Shown: in pieces, positions 1 to 9,239 of the stretch
How the letters are laid out: the number at the start of each line of letters is the position of its first letter
Position numbering within the stretch: position 1 is the first letter of the stretch
Assembly: GCF_018130165.1 (NCBI RefSeq)
Contig: NZ_JAFCLZ010000018.1
Span: forward strand, 1 to 64,000
DNA: 64,000 bases
Direction: 5' to 3'
Origin: Bradyrhizobium sp. JYMT SZCCT0180
GTDB taxonomy: Bacteria; Pseudomonadota; Alphaproteobacteria; Rhizobiales; Xanthobacteraceae
Program-made: the position numbers and the translations under genes
The notes under the pieces: generated by a model
What the model was told of the DNA's origin: nothing
What the model saw: the letters and a program-made list of their open reading frames with translations, nothing else
Database searches by the model: none

Positions 1-187
1 AAGCAACGGAACCGGACCTCCCGAGACGGCAGTTGCAAGACAAGGTCGGCGGCGTAATGCCCGCCGGCCTTTTTCTTTTTCTCGCGCGGCGCGCCGAACT
101 TCTCGCCATCGTGCGATTCACGATGCGTTCTTGATGGCCTGAAACGAATGGCTGCTGGGCGCGCCAGCAGCAGACGTTTCCTCTGAC
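1..187. repeat. Direct repeat copy A (partner at 3618-3802)
   Basis: This segment is nearly identical to 3618-3802 in the same orientation. The first ~80 bases match almost perfectly and later bases differ by small indels and substitutions. The left end may lie outside the window. The two copies bracket an SDR gene and a truncated cyclase gene. Neither copy has a convincing reading frame. A CG-rich stretch followed by a T-run near 55-80 could act as a terminator. Confidence 0.85.
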
Positions 188-262
188 CCGATTCCGACAT
201 CAGGCGATTCCCCGTTTTGCACCGGTACTGGAGGCTAAGCAGACGCGCGGCAGCTATCGGTT

Positions 263-1084
263 TCATTCCTGGATTGAGGATTTGTCGAAAGCGGTAAGTA
301 TCTGGTCGAATCGTCCCGCAACTGCGCTGCGCAACTCCGGATGCGTAAGGATGTAGAGATCATTTTCTCGGATTGCCGCTAAAACGCGGCGAGCCACAAT
401 TGTTGGATCCAACCCGGCGTCGACCAGGGCGGCCATTTGCGGGTTGGCCGGCTCGTCGAGGCGAGCGCCGAAGCGTGGCGGGCGGTTTCGAGCGCTCGTC
501 GCAATTCGCGTACGCACGAACGCCGTACAGAGCACGCTCACCCCGATTTCAGTGCCGGCCAACTCGGCAGCGAGCGTCTCGGTCAGGCTGATCACCGCGG
601 ACTTTGCGGCATTGTACGGTGCTATTCCGGGCGGACCAATTAGGCCTGCCATGGACGCGGTATTAACGATATGGCCGCCCTCTCCATGCGCCTTGATATG
701 TGGTAGGAACGCCTGAACCCCGTAGATTGGACCCATCAGATTGACGCCGATGATCCAATCCCAGTCCGCCGGGGCTATGGATTCGAAGGGTCCGCCTACG
801 CCGACACCGGCATTGTTGCATACGATATGAACGTTGCCGAAGACTGCGAACGTTTCGCCTGCGGCGCGCTGCACCGATGCGCGATCTGACACGTCGCATA
901 CGACTCCGCGCGCCTCAATACCGGAAGCCTTTAGGTTCTCCAGCGCGGCAAACAGGGCGTTTTCTTCAACATCAGCGAGCATTACCTTTAGCTTTGCTTC
1001 GGCAAAGACACGCGCTAAGGCGAAACCAATGCCACTGGCGCCGCCGGTCACGAAGGCTACCTTTCCTTCAAGATCTCCGATCAT
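263..1084 (-). CDS. SDR family NAD(P)-dependent oxidoreductase
   Basis: Classical short-chain dehydrogenase/reductase of 273 residues. The Rossmann glycine motif TGGASGIG lies near the N-terminus, NNAGVG follows around residue 90, and the catalytic YNAAK (Tyr and Lys) lies near residue 155, with a Ser in the preceding NTASMAG segment. The start chosen is the ATG at 1084, which is preceded by a strong GGAGGGA ribosome site; an in-frame ATG seven codons upstream lacks one. The substrate cannot be told from sequence; an alcohol or keto group on a small organic molecule is typical. The gene lies 62 bp downstream of the truncated cyclase on the same strand, so the two may be cotranscribed, and the pair is flanked by direct repeats. 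Confidence 0.9.
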   Translation of the reverse strand: MIGDLEGKVAFVTGGASGIGFALARVFAEAKLKVMLADVEENALFAALENLKASGIEARGVVCDVSDRASVQRAAGETFAVFGNVHIVCNNAGVGVGGPFESIAPADWDWIIGVNLMGPIYGVQAFLPHIKAHGEGGHIVNTASMAGLIGPPGIAPYNAAKSAVISLTETLAAELAGTEIGVSVLCTAFVRTRIATSARNRPPRFGARLDEPANPQMAALVDAGLDPTIVARRVLAAIRENDLYILTHPELRSAVAGRFDQILTAFDKSSIQE

Positions 1085-1146
1085 CTCTCCCTCCTGCCTC
1101 TCCATTACTCAAATACTGAGACGTGAAAGTCGTGCCTTGAGCGTCG

Positions 1147-3399
1147 TCAGGCTGACCACCACCACCATCCACCCAGCATGATCCGGTTTCGCAGTTCGAT
1201 CGTGCGCTGAGCCAGAGGTGGAAGCGTCTTGACCAGTGCGAGGGCCTTTTTGAGATGCGCCGCCGCCTCTATATTGTTCGACGCAGCGGTCGCGCATTGC
1301 GACGCCGAAATATACAGCTCCACTGCCTTTTCCGTCAGACCCGCTTCGGCGCAGTGGCGGGCGAGGGTTTCGGGCTGGGTCCTTCGTATCTCGGGGAAGT
1401 CGAGTTCGAGGACCGCGGCGATGCGCTCATGCAACTGCTGCCGTTTCTCCCGGAGCATCGTACTGTAGGCGGCATCCTGCACCAGCGCGTGCTTGAAGGT
1501 GTATTCCGCTTCCGGCGGCGTTCCCCGCCGGAAGATCAGTTCGGTGCGCTCAAGCTGCATCAGCGAATCGTCCAGTTGCCACTTCGCAAGCTGCGCGACG
1601 GCACTGATCAGGTCGTACGAGAAATTGCGGCCGAGTGCGGCGCCGACTTGCGCCAAATCGCGCGTCGGCGCCTGCCGGTCGAGACGGGCGAGCAAGGACG
1701 CGTGCAACGTCGTCGGGATCGCCGTCGGGCTGACGAGGCCGGTCGCGAGGTAGGCCTTCCCGGCATCCCTGACCAGGCCGCTCTCCAGGACCGTTTTGGT
1801 CAACTCCTCGACGAACAGCGGAACTCCATCGGTACGATCCAGAATCTGATCGGCGATCTCCTTCGGCAGCGCCTTGCCGCCCGTCAGATGACCGATCATC
1901 TTTGCACATTGCTCGGGCGGCAGCCGGCCAAGGCTCAGCAGATCCACGTGCCGACGATTGCCCCACGGTGGGGCGAACTCCGGTCGGAAGGTGGCGATCA
2001 AGAGTACCCGCAAGCCCGATATCCGGTCGACGAGGATGTCCAGCAAGTCTCGCGTGGTCGGATCGCTCCAGTGCACGTCCTCGAAGACCATCAGCACCGG
2101 CTGCTGCGCGGCCAATCCCGCTGTCAGGGCAAGCTGCGCGTGAAGCGTCTTCTCCTTGCGCAACTGTGGCGTCAGTTCGAGGGGTGGATAGCGGTCGCCG
2201 ATCGGTACGCTCAGCAATTCGGCGAACAGTGGCACGGACTCATCCAAATCGAGGGTGGCGCGCGCGAGCACTGCTTCGAGTTTGGCGAGGCGCTGCTCAT
2301 CGGTGTCGGTTCGTCGAATGCCCGCTGCGCGCTTCAACTGCGTGATAATCGGATAGAGTGCGCTGTCTTGATGGTGGGGTGAGCAGAAATATCGTAGGCG
2401 CGCGTTCGGCTCGTGAGCCAGTCGTTCCAGCAGGGCTTGAGTGATCCGCGACTTGCCGACGCCCGGGTCTCCCGACAACAGGACTGCGCGACCTTCTCCC
2501 GCCTTTGCCTGCTCCCAACGCCGCGCGAGAAGCCCGATCTCGTCTTCGCGACCGATGAGCGGCGTGCCGGCGGCGCGCAGCGCCTCGAACCGGCTGTCTG
2601 TCGCCTCGCCCGCCACGACTTGCCAGGCCTGAACGGTCTGGTCGAAGCCCTTCAGCGGAACGGCGCCGAGATCGCGGTACTCGAAGAGGCCACCTGTCAG
2701 ATTGCGGGTAGTCGACGCGATGACGAGGGTACCCGGCTCGGCCAATGCCTGGAGCCGGGCCGCGAGGTTCGGGGTCTCGCCAACGACCGCCTGCTCTAGA
2801 GCCGCGCCCGTCCCAAGGAGATCGCCGACCACGACCAGCCCGGTCGCGATCCCGATCCTTACGCTCAACGGCACGCCGGCGGCGGTCTGAAGATTCGGCA
2901 CGGCCTCTATGAGTGAGAGGCCCGCTCGGACGGCGCGCTCGGCGTCGTGTTCGCTCGCCTGCGGATAGCCGAAATAAGCGAGTACACCGTCCCCCATGTA
3001 CTTTGCGATGAAACCGCCGTGTCGGCCGATCAACTCCGCGCAGCATCGGTGATACGTCCCGATGACCGCGCGCAGGTCCTCGAGATCGAGTCGCGTCGAC
3101 AGCGTGGTGGACCCGACCAGGTCGCAGAACATGATGGAGATCTGGCGGCGCTCGGCATCGTCATGCCGAGTCGGCCCGGATGGCGCGGAAGGGGATCCGG
3201 CGCGAATGGCACCTGGCAGTTCCGCAATCCCCGCCAGCAGCTTTCGGCGATGACCGAGCGAGACACCGAGCTCCTTCAAATCCTGATCGGTCAAATGGAC
3301 CAAGACGGAGAGGTCGATATCGTTCGCGGCAAAACGGACCGCGTACTCGGGCATTCCGACGGTCGTCAACCACTCCGCAACCGACGTTGGGTGGGGCAT
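1147..3399 (-). CDS. SAM / class III nucleotide cyclase / AAA ATPase protein, C-terminally truncated
   Basis: A 750-residue signalling protein. Residues 1-60 form a SAM domain (KELGVSLGHRRKLL). Residues ~85-265 are a class III adenylate/guanylate cyclase domain (RRQISIMFCDLVGSTTLS, then KYMGDGVLAYFGYP). From ~285 there is an AAA/STAND-type ATPase with Walker A GDPGVGKS and a Walker B-like VLMVFEDVHW. Family members I know continue for several hundred residues of TPR-like repeats; this one stops soon after the first helices and ends in an odd GGWWWWSA tail encoded by an ACC/CCA run. The ATG at 3399 has an AAGGGGG ribosome site. It probably makes cAMP, but the truncation may affect function. 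It could be a decaying gene. Confidence 0.88.
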   Translation of the reverse strand: MPHPTSVAEWLTTVGMPEYAVRFAANDIDLSVLVHLTDQDLKELGVSLGHRRKLLAGIAELPGAIRAGSPSAPSGPTRHDDAERRQISIMFCDLVGSTTLSTRLDLEDLRAVIGTYHRCCAELIGRHGGFIAKYMGDGVLAYFGYPQASEHDAERAVRAGLSLIEAVPNLQTAAGVPLSVRIGIATGLVVVGDLLGTGAALEQAVVGETPNLAARLQALAEPGTLVIASTTRNLTGGLFEYRDLGAVPLKGFDQTVQAWQVVAGEATDSRFEALRAAGTPLIGREDEIGLLARRWEQAKAGEGRAVLLSGDPGVGKSRITQALLERLAHEPNARLRYFCSPHHQDSALYPIITQLKRAAGIRRTDTDEQRLAKLEAVLARATLDLDESVPLFAELLSVPIGDRYPPLELTPQLRKEKTLHAQLALTAGLAAQQPVLMVFEDVHWSDPTTRDLLDILVDRISGLRVLLIATFRPEFAPPWGNRRHVDLLSLGRLPPEQCAKMIGHLTGGKALPKEIADQILDRTDGVPLFVEELTKTVLESGLVRDAGKAYLATGLVSPTAIPTTLHASLLARLDRQAPTRDLAQVGAALGRNFSYDLISAVAQLAKWQLDDSLMQLERTELIFRRGTPPEAEYTFKHALVQDAAYSTMLREKRQQLHERIAAVLELDFPEIRRTQPETLARHCAEAGLTEKAVELYISASQCATAASNNIEAAAHLKKALALVKTLPPLAQRTIELRNRIMLGGWWWWSA

Positions 3400-3617
3400 C
3401 TGGCCCCCTTCATGCGAGCCTGACCTTCAGGACATTACCAGAATCTCAAATACAGGTCAGTATCTCTCTGGCCCGTCGTCATTTGGAAGGTTTCATGGGC
3501 TGATGACGACCTGGGCCGGATCCCAAACGCAGAGGCTACCTCGGAACGGCCGTACCATACCTGCGTGCAATGGTGCCCGCCGACGCGTCGCGCTACCCAT
3601 CCAGCACGACGGAATGC

Positions 3618-3802
3618 AAGCAACGGAACCGGACCTCCCGAGACGGCAGTTGCAAGACAAGGTCGGCGGCGTAATGCCCGCCGGCCTTTTTCTTTCTTTC
3701 GCGCAGCGCGCCGAACTTTCTCGCCATCGGGCGATTCTTGATGCGTTCTTGATGGCTTGCAGCGACGCCCGCTGGGCGCGCCGGCAGCAGACGTTCCCTC
3801 TG
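3618..3802. repeat. Direct repeat copy B (partner at 1-187)
   Basis: Second copy of the window-start repeat, same orientation, in the ~500-bp gap between the cyclase gene and the beta-lactamase gene. The first ~75 bases match copy A essentially exactly and the rest is about 85-90 percent alike by eye. No gene is seen in the rest of the 3400-3907 gap. Confidence 0.85.
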
Positions 3803-3907
3803 GTCCTTTTTGACCCTGGACGGACTTCACGCCGTTCTGGGACCAGGTGCAAAGTACAAAAAAACAATCTACGCTAGGGATATCGCTCTCCGTTGAGAAA
3901 GGCCGCG

Positions 3908-5050
3908 ATGTCCATTTCACGCAGACGGTTGCTTCAGACTTCGTTACTTTGTGCTGCAGGAATGGTCCACGGATCGTCCCCGGCTCTTCCTCAGGAGCCC
4001 GCCTCGGCACCGACGCCGGATGAGCGCAAGAGATTGGCTCGGTTGGCCGCCGCTTTCATGGAAACCTATGAGGTTCCGGGTCTCTCAATTGCGATCGCAA
4101 TCAAGGGAAAGCCTGCCTACGTTGAGGCGTTCGGCGTTGCAGATCGAGACACCGGCGAAGCATTGACGCCGCAACATCGATTTCGCGTGGCAAGCATATC
4201 GAAGCCGATTACGTCCACCGGAATTTTCACACTCATCGAAGCAGGAAAATTGCAGCTGGATCAGCGCATTTTTGGACCAAATTCCATTTTTGGTGATGAT
4301 TACCCGTGGTCGGCCGATGGATCTGAAACACGAATTACAATTGAGCATCTGCTAACTCACACCACCGGCGGCTGGAAAAACGATGCTCGCGATCCAATGT
4401 TTCTGAACAAGGAACTGAACCATCGCGAACTAATTACCTGGACATTGAAGCAGATGCCTCTTGCCGTTCCTCCAGGGACATCCTTTGCCTATTCCAATTT
4501 CGGCTACTGCATACTTGGGCGGGTGATTGAGAAACTTACTGGTCAGACCTACGAACAATACATCAAGGAAAACGTTCTGAAGCGCTGTGGAATAACCGAT
4601 ATGCAGATTGCGGGAAACAGGTTGACGGACCGAGCGATCAACGAGGTAAAATACTATAGTCCGGCCGGGGGCGATCCTTACGGGATGAACGTCGCCCGAA
4701 TGGATTCTCACGGTGGTTGGATTGCGACACCGAGCGAGATGACAACGTTCTTCGTTCATATCGATGGGTTCAAGACTTCGAAACAACTGCTGACCGACGA
4801 CACGCTCCGCACAATGAGCACCCCGACCGCCGCAAATCCCCGTTATGCCAAAGGCCTGTTCGTTAATTCGGCCAATAATTGGTGGCATGGCGGTTCGTTG
4901 CCTGGAACAGAAACCCTTTCTGTACGAACAAACAGTGATTTTTGTTGGTCCGCGTTTACTAATACGCGGCCCAAATTCCGGGACATGACCGCCGCTCTTG
5001 ATATGCTGGGATGGCATATGGTGCGTTCGGTGGCTGACTGGCATCCATGA
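3908..5050 (+). CDS. Exported serine hydrolase, beta-lactamase / penicillin-binding-protein-like (class C fold)
   Basis: 380 residues. The N-terminus SISRRRLLQTSLLCAAG is a twin-arginine signal, so the protein should be exported folded to the periplasm. The active-site SxxK is SISK at residues 96-99, YSN lies at ~195 and HGG at ~327, the usual triad of the beta-lactamase/transpeptidase-like family (PF00144). That family includes esterases, D-aminopeptidases and carboxypeptidases as well as AmpC, and the motifs do not separate them. ATG 3908 is preferred over an upstream TTG because GAGAAAGG precedes it. GC content is visibly lower than in neighbouring genes, which hints at acquisition or relaxed codon use. 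It stands alone upstream of glgC. Confidence 0.88.
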   Translation: MSISRRRLLQTSLLCAAGMVHGSSPALPQEPASAPTPDERKRLARLAAAFMETYEVPGLSIAIAIKGKPAYVEAFGVADRDTGEALTPQHRFRVASISKPITSTGIFTLIEAGKLQLDQRIFGPNSIFGDDYPWSADGSETRITIEHLLTHTTGGWKNDARDPMFLNKELNHRELITWTLKQMPLAVPPGTSFAYSNFGYCILGRVIEKLTGQTYEQYIKENVLKRCGITDMQIAGNRLTDRAINEVKYYSPAGGDPYGMNVARMDSHGGWIATPSEMTTFFVHIDGFKTSKQLLTDDTLRTMSTPTAANPRYAKGLFVNSANNWWHGGSLPGTETLSVRTNSDFCWSAFTNTRPKFRDMTAALDMLGWHMVRSVADWHP

Positions 5051-5317
5051 GAAATGGGTCCAGACCGTAATACGCTCCGGTCGGTGATGCCTTCATTCAG
5101 TGAGCGTATGCCCGTTCATGGCAGCCAGCAGCAGCCATTAGGCCCGGTGGAACGGCGCCGACTGCTGTGGAAGGAACAAACTTCAGAACTCGGCCGTTTT
5201 ACATACCACTTTCCGATCAACCAATCGTCCAGCTACTATCGATCCCGTGGCCCGACCCTGCCTTCCGGACAAGAGAAGGCGTTGGGGCATGCGTTGTGGT
5301 TCCCAGGGAGGACAAAA

Positions 5318-6577
5318 ATGGCCATCGTCAACGAACCGCTTTCACGCCATGCGCTCGCCTTCGTTCTTGCGGGCGGTCGTGGAAGCCGGCTCCTGGAGCT
5401 GACCGACAGGCGCGCCAAGCCGGCGGTCTATTTCGGCGGAAAATCGCGCATCATCGATTTTGCCCTCTCCAACGCGGTGAACTCCGGAATTCGCCGGATC
5501 GCGGTTGCAACCCAATACAAGGCCCACAGCCTGATCAGGCACCTGCAGATGGGCTGGAACTTCTTTCGCCCGGAGCGCAACGAGAGCTTCGATATCCTCC
5601 CCGCAAGCCAGCGCGTCTCGGAGACCAACTGGTACCTCGGAACGGCGGACGCGGTTTATCAGAACATCGACATCATCGAGTCGCACGATGCCAGGTTCAT
5701 CGTGCTGCTCGCCGGAGATCACATCTACAAGATGGACTATGAGCGCATGCTGAAGCAGCATGTCGAACAGCGCGCCGACGTCACCATCGGCTGCCTGGAA
5801 ATGCCGCGTGCGGAATCCAGCGGCTTCGGGATCATGGACGTGGACGAGGATGGCATCGTGAAGTCCTTCCTCGAGAAGCCGGCCGATCCGCCGGCGATGC
5901 CCGGCAAGCCCGACAAATCATTGGCCAGCATGGGGATCTATGTATTCGATTCGAAATTCCTGTTCGACGAGTTGCGGCGTGACGCGAACGACCCGAATTC
6001 GAGCCATGATTTCGGCAAGGATCTGATCCCTTACCTCGTCAAGAACGGCCGGGCGGTGGCGCACCAATTCTCGACCTCCTGCGTCAGGTCCGACGGCGAT
6101 CCACGGAGCTATTGGCGGGACGTGGGCACCGTGGATGCTTACTGGGCCGCCAACATCGACCTCACCGACGTTCTGCCTGAGCTCGATATTTACGACCGCG
6201 CATGGCCGATCTGGACCCATGCCGAGATCACGCCTCCCGCCAAGTTTGTTCATGATGAGCAGGATCGGCGCGGACAGGCGGTGACTTCGCTGGTCTCCGG
6301 CGGATGCATCATCTCCGGCGCCGCATTGCGCCGCTCGCTGCTGTTCACCGGGGTGCACGTCAATTCCTATGCAAACGTGGAAAATGCCGTCGTCATGCCT
6401 TACGTGAATGTGGGCCGGTATGCGCGGTTGAAGAATGTCGTGATCGATCGCGGCGTTCGAATCCCGGAAGGTCTCGTGGTCGGCGAAGATCCTGAACTCG
6501 ATGCGAAACGGTTTCGAACCACGGCGCAGGGTATCACGCTGATCACGCAGCCGATGATCGACAGGCTGGATGCATGA
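5318..6577 (+). CDS. glgC: Glucose-1-phosphate adenylyltransferase
   Basis: Makes ADP-glucose from ATP and glucose-1-phosphate, the first committed step of bacterial glycogen synthesis. 419 residues, the normal size. The N-terminus has the nucleotidyltransferase signature VLAGGRGSRLLELTDRRAKP followed by YFGGKSRIIDFALSN, and the C-terminus has the left-handed beta-helix segment (SGGCIISGAALRRSLLF). The reading frame is open 88 codons further upstream, but the ATG at 5318 has an AGGGAGG ribosome site and begins the conserved protein; the upstream part is not conserved-looking. It overlaps glgA by 4 bases (ATGA), so the two are translationally coupled. Allosteric control by central metabolites is usual for the family. 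Confidence 0.97.
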   Translation: MAIVNEPLSRHALAFVLAGGRGSRLLELTDRRAKPAVYFGGKSRIIDFALSNAVNSGIRRIAVATQYKAHSLIRHLQMGWNFFRPERNESFDILPASQRVSETNWYLGTADAVYQNIDIIESHDARFIVLLAGDHIYKMDYERMLKQHVEQRADVTIGCLEMPRAESSGFGIMDVDEDGIVKSFLEKPADPPAMPGKPDKSLASMGIYVFDSKFLFDELRRDANDPNSSHDFGKDLIPYLVKNGRAVAHQFSTSCVRSDGDPRSYWRDVGTVDAYWAANIDLTDVLPELDIYDRAWPIWTHAEITPPAKFVHDEQDRRGQAVTSLVSGGCIISGAALRRSLLFTGVHVNSYANVENAVVMPYVNVGRYARLKNVVIDRGVRIPEGLVVGEDPELDAKRFRTTAQGITLITQPMIDRLDA

Positions 6578-8025
6578 GCGAGCTTCGCGTCCTTGCGGTC
6601 GCCTCTGAAATCTATCCGATCGTCAAGACAGGCGGTCTTGCCGACGTCGTCGGCGCGCTCCCGGCTGCGCTGCAAGCGCATGGCATCGAAACGCGGACCC
6701 TGGTGCCGGGATATCCCGATGTCATCAAGGGGCTGACGGTCGCGGAGGAGTTCCTCCATGTGCCGGAGTTTTTTGGCGGACCGGCCCGCCTGCTCGGTCG
6801 CGTGCATGGCAACCTCAATTTGCTTGTGCTCGACGCGCCGCATCTCTTTGCACGGCCCGGCAACCCCTACGTCACCCCTGATGGCAAGGACTGGCCCGAT
6901 AACGGCGTGCGCTTTGCCGCGCTTTCGAAGATGGCCGCCGAGATCGGCCAGGGCGCCATTCCCTCGTTCGTGCCTGATGTGGTGCATGCCCATGACTGGC
7001 AGGCTGGCCTCGCGCCTGCCTATTTGCACCTTACCCATCAGCGCCGGCCTGCCACCGTGATGACGGTCCACAATCTGGCCTACCAGGGCAAGTTTCCGCA
7101 TCACATGCTCGATGTGTTCGGCCTGCCGCGTGAGTCGTTCTCGATTCACGGCGTCGAATATTATGGTGAGATCAGCTTCCTGAAAGCGGGCCTGCAATTC
7201 TCCGATCGCATCACGACGGTTTCGCCGACCTATGCGCGCGAGATTCAGACCGATGAGGGAGGCATGGGGCTGGGTGGGTTGCTGCGCGAACGGTCGCAGG
7301 TTCTGAGCGGCATCCTCAACGGCATCGATATGTCGGTCTGGAACCCGGAAACCGATCCCGACATCGCCGCGCGTTTCAGCGCGACCGAGCTGGATTCCCG
7401 TGCGGCAAACAAACTGGCCCTGCAGCGCCGGTTTGGTCTCGATCAATCCCCAAGCGCCCTGCTGCTCGGCGTGGTGAGTCGGCTGTCCTGGCAAAAGGGA
7501 CTGGATATCCTCCTTGAGAACCTGCCGACCATCCTCGGCGAAGGGATGCAGCTCGTCTTGCTCGGGAGCGGAGAGGCGGGTCTCCAGCAAGCTTATCAGG
7601 CCGCCGCAAAAGCGCACCCGGGCCGGATAGCGGTTCTGATCGGCTACGACGAGGCTGTCGCCCATCTCATTCAAGCCGGCGCCGATGCCCTGGTCGTGCC
7701 GTCACGCTTCGAACCGTGCGGTTTGACCCAGCTTTGCGCCTTGCGATACGGCGCTATCCCGATCGTATCGCAGGTCGGCGGCCTTGCGGATACCGTCATT
7801 GACGTAAGTGAGGCCGGAGGCGCCGCAACCGGCTTGAAGTTCGGGCCCGTCACGGCCGAAGCCCTCGCTGGCGCCCTGCAACGAGCCAACGTTCTGTGGC
7901 ACGACCAGCAAGCCTGGCGAAGGTTGCAATACAATGGTTTGTCGACGGATGTATCATGGCGCAATCGGGCGAGCCGCTACGCCGCCCTGTATCGCGATGT
8001 CGTCGCGGCTCGCAGAAATCAATAG
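6574..8025 (+). CDS. glgA: Glycogen synthase (ADP-glucose type, GT5)
   Basis: Transfers glucose from ADP-glucose to the non-reducing end of alpha-1,4-glucan. 483 residues, typical length. The N-terminal ADP-glucose-binding motif KTGGLADVVGALPAAL is complete, the VVHAHDWQAGLAP segment follows near residue 135, and the C-terminal GT-B donor-site region reads PSRFEPCGLTQLCALRYG with the conserved Glu. The start overlaps the glgC stop. No glgB, glgP or glgX lies next to this pair within the window, so the remaining glycogen genes must be elsewhere. Confidence 0.97.
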   Translation: MSELRVLAVASEIYPIVKTGGLADVVGALPAALQAHGIETRTLVPGYPDVIKGLTVAEEFLHVPEFFGGPARLLGRVHGNLNLLVLDAPHLFARPGNPYVTPDGKDWPDNGVRFAALSKMAAEIGQGAIPSFVPDVVHAHDWQAGLAPAYLHLTHQRRPATVMTVHNLAYQGKFPHHMLDVFGLPRESFSIHGVEYYGEISFLKAGLQFSDRITTVSPTYAREIQTDEGGMGLGGLLRERSQVLSGILNGIDMSVWNPETDPDIAARFSATELDSRAANKLALQRRFGLDQSPSALLLGVVSRLSWQKGLDILLENLPTILGEGMQLVLLGSGEAGLQQAYQAAAKAHPGRIAVLIGYDEAVAHLIQAGADALVVPSRFEPCGLTQLCALRYGAIPIVSQVGGLADTVIDVSEAGGAATGLKFGPVTAEALAGALQRANVLWHDQQAWRRLQYNGLSTDVSWRNRASRYAALYRDVVAARRNQ

Positions 8026-8150
8026 CATCGCATTTTGCTGACCGGCCGCTTTGCGCCAATTACAGACCTTGGCCGCGAACCGATGCGCGGATATCCTCCA
8101 GGTTGCAAACCGCTTCAGTCCGATCTTCCTTAAGCAGTAGGAATTTTGTC

Positions 8151-8969
8151 ATGACAAACAGTGGAATCACGCGACGTCGCATTCTTCGCAGTGCTGCAAC
8201 CGGCGGTCTCGCGGTAGCCGCGGCCTCAGGGGCGGTCGGTGCCGCCCGCGCGCAATCGGCGCGAAAGACCTTTGTTTTTGTCAGCGGGGCTTTTTGCGGT
8301 GGCTGGATATGGCGCCGGGTCACTGATCGGCTCGAACAGGGCGGCCACAAAGTATTCGCTCCGTCACTGACGGGTTTAGGCGAGCGCTCGCATCTGCTGA
8401 GCAAGGACGTCAGTCTGGACACCCACATCGCCGACGTCGTCAACCTGATCAAGTGGGAGAGCCTTGAGGATGTCTGCCTTGTGGCGTGGTCCTATGCAGG
8501 CTTCGTAGGCGCGGGCGCACTCGAAAGTATAGGCAATCAAGTCTCCTCCATCGTGTGGCTTGATGCCTATCTGCCTACCGACGGACAGAAGGTGCTGGAC
8601 TTGGCAGGCGCGGGCCCTTTTGCCAAAATCATACAGACGGCCATTGACAAGGGCGAGGCAGGCGTTGGTCCGCCGAAGATTTCGGTGGCTGGTGTAGCTG
8701 ACCGTGATCAGGCATTTGCGCAGTCTAAGGTCACCGCCCATCCGGTTGGCACCTATGTCCAGCCGATCAAGCTTTCCGGAGCGCTCGAAAGGGTCGCGAA
8801 GAAAACGTACATCCGGCTTCCGAAATTTCCACAGCCGGCTTTCGATAAGGCACTCGCGGACTGCAAGGGTAACAAGTCCTGGGCTACGTTCGAGCTGCCG
8901 GACATCGGGCACATGTCGATGCTTGATGCGCCGGACCGCACCAGCGAGTTGATACTGCAAGGCGCCTGA
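8151..8969 (+). CDS. Tat-exported alpha/beta hydrolase (salicylate-esterase / methylesterase-like)
   Basis: 272 residues. The signal TRRRILRSAATGGLAVAAAS indicates Tat export. After cleavage the chain starts with FVFVSGAFCGGWIWRRVTD, the oxyanion region of the EstC/MES-like subgroup (PF12697). The nucleophile elbow is AWSYAG rather than the usual GHSxGG, keeping the serine. The C-terminal IGHMSMLDAP carries the catalytic His. ATG 8151 is the start because the signal peptide begins there; sequence upstream is the tail of glgA. No neighbouring gene points to a substrate. Likely a periplasmic esterase or lactonase-like enzyme. Confidence 0.85.
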   Translation: MTNSGITRRRILRSAATGGLAVAAASGAVGAARAQSARKTFVFVSGAFCGGWIWRRVTDRLEQGGHKVFAPSLTGLGERSHLLSKDVSLDTHIADVVNLIKWESLEDVCLVAWSYAGFVGAGALESIGNQVSSIVWLDAYLPTDGQKVLDLAGAGPFAKIIQTAIDKGEAGVGPPKISVAGVADRDQAFAQSKVTAHPVGTYVQPIKLSGALERVAKKTYIRLPKFPQPAFDKALADCKGNKSWATFELPDIGHMSMLDAPDRTSELILQGA

Positions 8970-9095
8970 GATCGACCCCATCGTAGCGTAACCTGCATCT
9001 TGGTCAAAACCAGGACCGCGCGGGAGTGCGCCCATGTCCGGGTCGGGTCAAACTGAGACCTCAATCTGCCGGTGCGGCTTGTCCACTCTTCCCTA

Positions 9096-9238
9096 GGAGC
9101 AGACTTTTCCGACCGGCCGCTTTGCGCCAGAAGCGGCCATTCGCAAATTGGATGGAATATCGATGTCTGCCTTTCACCCAGAAGCGGACATCGCGCAGCT
9201 GCGGGGCCACGTCAGCTTTGTGCCAAACTCGGACATGG
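9096..9238. repeat. Dispersed palindromic intergenic repeat (GTCCGCTTT...AAAGCGGAC family), copy 1
   Basis: Several degenerate copies of a short palindrome, with arms like ATGTCTGC and GCGGACAT around a TTTGCGCCAGAA core, follow one another here. A partial copy also lies at ~8038-8062. This is the element that often gives spurious short reading frames in Bradyrhizobium annotations. It ends at the stop of the downstream minus-strand gene. Confidence 0.75.
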
Positions 9239-9239
9239 A

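Noticed and set aside
5054..5317. An 88-codon N-terminal extension of GlgC
   Set aside because: Not conserved-looking; ATG 5318 has a strong ribosome site and starts the family sequence.
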